Of a DNA stretch of 7,994 bases, positions 5,953 through 7,994 are shown piece by piece (position 1 is the first letter of the stretch; each line of letters begins with the position of its first letter). The DNA comes from an uncultured Clostridia bacterium (GTDB lineage Bacteria > Bacillota_A > Clostridia > TANB77 > CAG-508), in contig CANQZZ010000062.1 of assembly GCA_947628465.1 (NCBI GenBank), positions 1 to 7,994 on the forward strand, read 5' to 3'. The notes beneath the pieces are model-generated. The model saw only the letters and a list, made by a program, of their open reading frames with translations, ran no database searches and was not told the DNA's origin. The position numbers and the translations under genes were made by a program.

Positions 5953-7219
5953 ATGTATAGTTACATAATAGAAGGAGGAAAAAAGTTAGAAGGAGTAGCA
6001 AACATATCTGGTTCTAAGAATGCTTCGCTTCCAATAATTGCTGCAAGTATTTTAAATGGCGGAATTAGTAAGTTATATAATGTACCAAATATACATGATA
6101 CTCAAATAACGTTAAAAATATTAAAAATTTTAGGTTGCAAAGTAGATAAGAAAAATGGTAAAATAATCATAGATTCAAGCAAAATGAATAATCATGAAAT
6201 TCCAGAAGATTTAATGAGACAAATGAGATCTTCTGTAGTTCTTGCTGGAGCTATACTTGCTAGATTTAAAAATGCAGTATTTACATATCCAGGAGGATGT
6301 GATATTGGATCAAGACCTATTGACTTACATTTAAAATCATTAAGGAAATTAGGTGTTGATATAGACGAAACAGGTGGATATATAAAATGCAAATGTGATA
6401 AAATAGTAGGAACAGATGTGCATTTAGACTTTCCATCAGTAGGAGCAACGGAAAATGTAATACTTGCATCAGTATTAGCAGAGCGGAACAACGATACTTA
6501 CAAATGCAGCTATGGAGCCAGAAATAAAAGACTTGCAAAATTTTTTAAACAGAATGGGCGCAAAAGTAGAAGGCGCAGGCACTAATGTAATAAAAATAAC
6601 AGGAGTAAAAAAACTAAAAGACGTAAGCTATAATATAATGCCAGATAGAATAGAAGCAGGAACATTTCTTTGCGCAGCTGCAGCAACTGGAGGAAAAATA
6701 CAATTAAATAATGTTATACCAGAACATATAGTACCAATAATAAATAAATTAGAAGAATGTGGATGTAAATTTGAAATTAATAAAAATAGTGTAGAAATTA
6801 ATTCACCAAAAAGATTAAAGCCAACAGACATAAAAACGATGCCATATCCAGGATTTCCAACAGATATGCAATCAGTATTTACAGCAATGCTTTGTACAGC
6901 TAAAGGAACATCAGTAATTGTAGAAAATATATTTGAAAATAGATTTAGATACACAAACGAATTAAAAAGAATGGGCGCAAAAATAAGCATAGAAGGAAAA
7001 ATTGCTATTGTAAAAGGAACAAGAAAACTAAGCAGAGCAACAGTCGAAGCAACAGATTTACGAGGAGGGGCAGCATTAGTAATTGCAGGACTTATAGCAA
7101 AAGGAAAAACAAAAGTAAATAACATAGAATATATTTTAAGAGGATATGAAAATTTAGATAAAAAATTAAATAAAATAGGTGCAAAAATTATTAAAACAAC
7201 TAGCAATGATAAAAAATAA
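5953..7219 (+). pseudogene. murA: UDP-GlcNAc 1-carboxyvinyltransferase MurA, interrupted by a +1 frameshift
   Basis: MurA transfers enolpyruvate from PEP to UDP-GlcNAc, the first committed step of peptidoglycan synthesis and the target of fosfomycin. Joining the two frames gives about 421 residues, the normal length. Frame one (5953-6585) carries SGSKNASLPI (K22) and PGGCDIGSRPIDLHL with the catalytic Cys at residue 116. Frame two carries NAAMEPEI, MPDRIEAGTFLCAAA, YPGFPTDMQS (catalytic Asp) and DLRGGAALVIAGL (conserved Arg). The family sequence LAEGTT is restored if one base, C6484, is removed. All other motifs are intact, so the lesion is recent, a sequencing error, or a recoding site. The ATG at 6512 has no ribosome binding site and is not an independent start. 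The start at 5953 is preferred to 5941 because GAGAAAGG (5933-5940) touches 5941 but is 12 nt from 5953, and MYSYIIEGGKKLEG fits the family. It is followed by ftsQ/divIB. Many Firmicutes have a second MurA paralogue, so loss may be tolerated. Confidence 0.9.
6478..6490 (+). other. frameshift site in murA
   Basis: The codons GCA GAG at 6478-6483 (Ala-Glu) end the well-conserved first frame. Skipping C6484 and continuing GGA ACA ACG from 6485 gives Gly-Thr-Thr, exactly the expected A-E-G-T-T of the MurA family. Left uncorrected, the frame runs on as a basic nonsense tail to a TAA at 6583-6585. Confidence 0.88.
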
Positions 7220-7230
7220 GAAAAGAAACA

Positions 7231-7255
7231 ATAAGGGGAAACTGCATCCCCTTAT
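7231..7255 (+). other. intercistronic RNA hairpin before ftsQ
   Basis: ATAAGGGG (7231-7238) and CCCCTTAT (7248-7255) form a perfect 8-bp stem with a 9-nt loop. It ends 3 nt before the ftsQ ribosome binding site (7259-7266). No U-tract follows, so it is not a normal terminator. It could be an mRNA processing or stability element, or set translation of ftsQ. Confidence 0.6.
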
Positions 7256-7271
7256 CACAAAGGAGGAACCT

Positions 7272-7994
7272 ATGCGAAAATCTAAAGGACAAACTGTTGA
7301 TTTATTATATTCAAATCAAAATAATAAAAAATCAAGCAAACCAAAATCTTCAAAAAGCAAAGCAAGCAAAAAAACAAGCAAAACCAAAAAAAATAGCAGT
7401 AGCGAAGAAAGAATAAACTTAGATAATGAAATTATAATAGGATTAACTCCAAAAAAAGAAAATAATGACAAAGGCACAAAATCTAAATCAAGTAAAAAGA
7501 AAAACAACAAAAAAAGTAAAATAAAAAACGAAAAGCAAAACACAAAAGCAAAGAAAACATCTACAAAAGTACATACAAATAATGGAAAAGCAAAGAAGGT
7601 AAAAAAAGAAAATCCAAATAGAAAAAGAAATTTAAAAATAATAAAATGGATTACAATAATTATGCTATTTATTGTAGCAGTAATATTATTTATGATGTCT
7701 AGTGTATTTAATATCAAAAAAATAGAGGTTGTAAATAATAGCAAAATTTCTGCTGAAGAAATTATAAACTTATCTGGATTAACAACTGGCGTTAATATGT
7801 TTAAAACAACTAATTGGAAGATAAGAAGTAATATAAAAACAAATGCATATATAGAAAATGTTAATATAAAGAGAAATATTAACGGAACAGTAACACTTGA
7901 TATAACAGAGAGAAAACCAACATACATGATAAAATTTGAAGATAAATATGTATATATAAATAATCAAGGATATATGTTAGAAATATCTGAAAAA
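7272..7994 (+). CDS. ftsQ: cell division protein FtsQ/DivIB (partial, 3' end beyond window)
   Basis: FtsQ/DivIB is a bitopic division protein that links FtsL and FtsB/DivIC to the septal cell-wall machinery. The first 241 codons are present; the frame is open to the window end. Residues 1-122 are a long Lys/Ser/Asn-rich cytoplasmic tail (about 37 Lys), with a small hydrophobic island INLDNEIIIGLTP at 48-60. A single membrane helix spans about 123-146 (WITIIMLFIVAVILFMMSS). Then comes the POTRA domain: FNIKKIEVVNNSKISAEEII, LSGLTTGVNMF, INGTVTLDITERKP and the start of the following beta domain (YVYINNQGYML). AAAGGAGG (7259-7266) lies 5 nt before the ATG. It follows murA by 52 bp and is probably in the same operon. 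The tail is longer than in B. subtilis DivIB. Confidence 0.9.
   Translation, partial: MRKSKGQTVDLLYSNQNNKKSSKPKSSKSKASKKTSKTKKNSSSEERINLDNEIIIGLTPKKENNDKGTKSKSSKKKNNKKSKIKNEKQNTKAKKTSTKVHTNNGKAKKVKKENPNRKRNLKIIKWITIIMLFIVAVILFMMSSVFNIKKIEVVNNSKISAEEIINLSGLTTGVNMFKTTNWKIRSNIKTNAYIENVNIKRNINGTVTLDITERKPTYMIKFEDKYVYINNQGYMLEISEK

Noticed and set aside
6628..7206. Minus-strand open frame of 192 residues opposite murA.
   Set aside because: The plus strand encodes conserved MurA motifs through the whole stretch, so the antisense frame is a by-product.
7316..7927. Long minus-strand open frame of 203 very hydrophobic residues opposite ftsQ.
   Set aside because: It is the antisense of the Lys-rich tail (AAA read as TTT gives Phe), while the plus strand encodes a clear FtsQ with a strong ribosome binding site.

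Overview
The window is very AT-rich, with A/T-ending codons, strong AAAGGAGG-type ribosome binding sites and hairpin-plus-U-tract terminators. Gene content (MinC, DivIB/FtsQ, MurA, and a prepilin-like N-terminus of the RGITLVALV type fused to BspA-like leucine-rich repeats) points to an uncultured low-GC member of the Bacillota, most likely a gut Clostridia lineage. This assignment is inferred from sequence style and gene families.

Layout. Positions 2-67 are the tail of an upstream gene, tightly followed by minC (80-688) and a strong terminator (717-778). On the minus strand lies a two-gene operon of unrecognised small proteins: a 50-residue protein (1545-1393) and an Asn-rich 147-residue protein (1378-935). 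Divergent from it, with a near-consensus promoter, is a prepilin-like/LRR surface protein (1728-2807) whose C-terminal half has a different base composition from its N-terminal half. A bidirectional terminator (2811-2848) separates it from purA (4141-2870) and cdd (4684-4253), both on the minus strand; purA has its own promoter, overlapping the cdd terminator. Then comes a DinD/Bro-type gene (4942-5781) with its own promoter. It lies between two direct copies of a 60-bp sequence (4752-4811 and 5867-5926) that are identical over 55 bp. The second copy carries the likely murA promoter. murA (5953-7219) is full length but broken by a one-base insertion near 6484. It is followed by an intercistronic hairpin and the first 241 codons of ftsQ/divIB (7272 to the window end).

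How the genes fit together. minC and ftsQ/divIB act in division, murA makes the first committed peptidoglycan precursor, and purA and cdd serve nucleotide metabolism. This is mostly a core-genome region. The accessory items are the repeat-flanked DinD-like cassette, inserted into what was probably a simple cdd/murA divergent intergenic region, the composite LRR protein, and the small Asn-rich operon. The strongest candidates for something undescribed are the 1,115-bp direct-repeat-bounded DinD cassette and the small two-protein operon.
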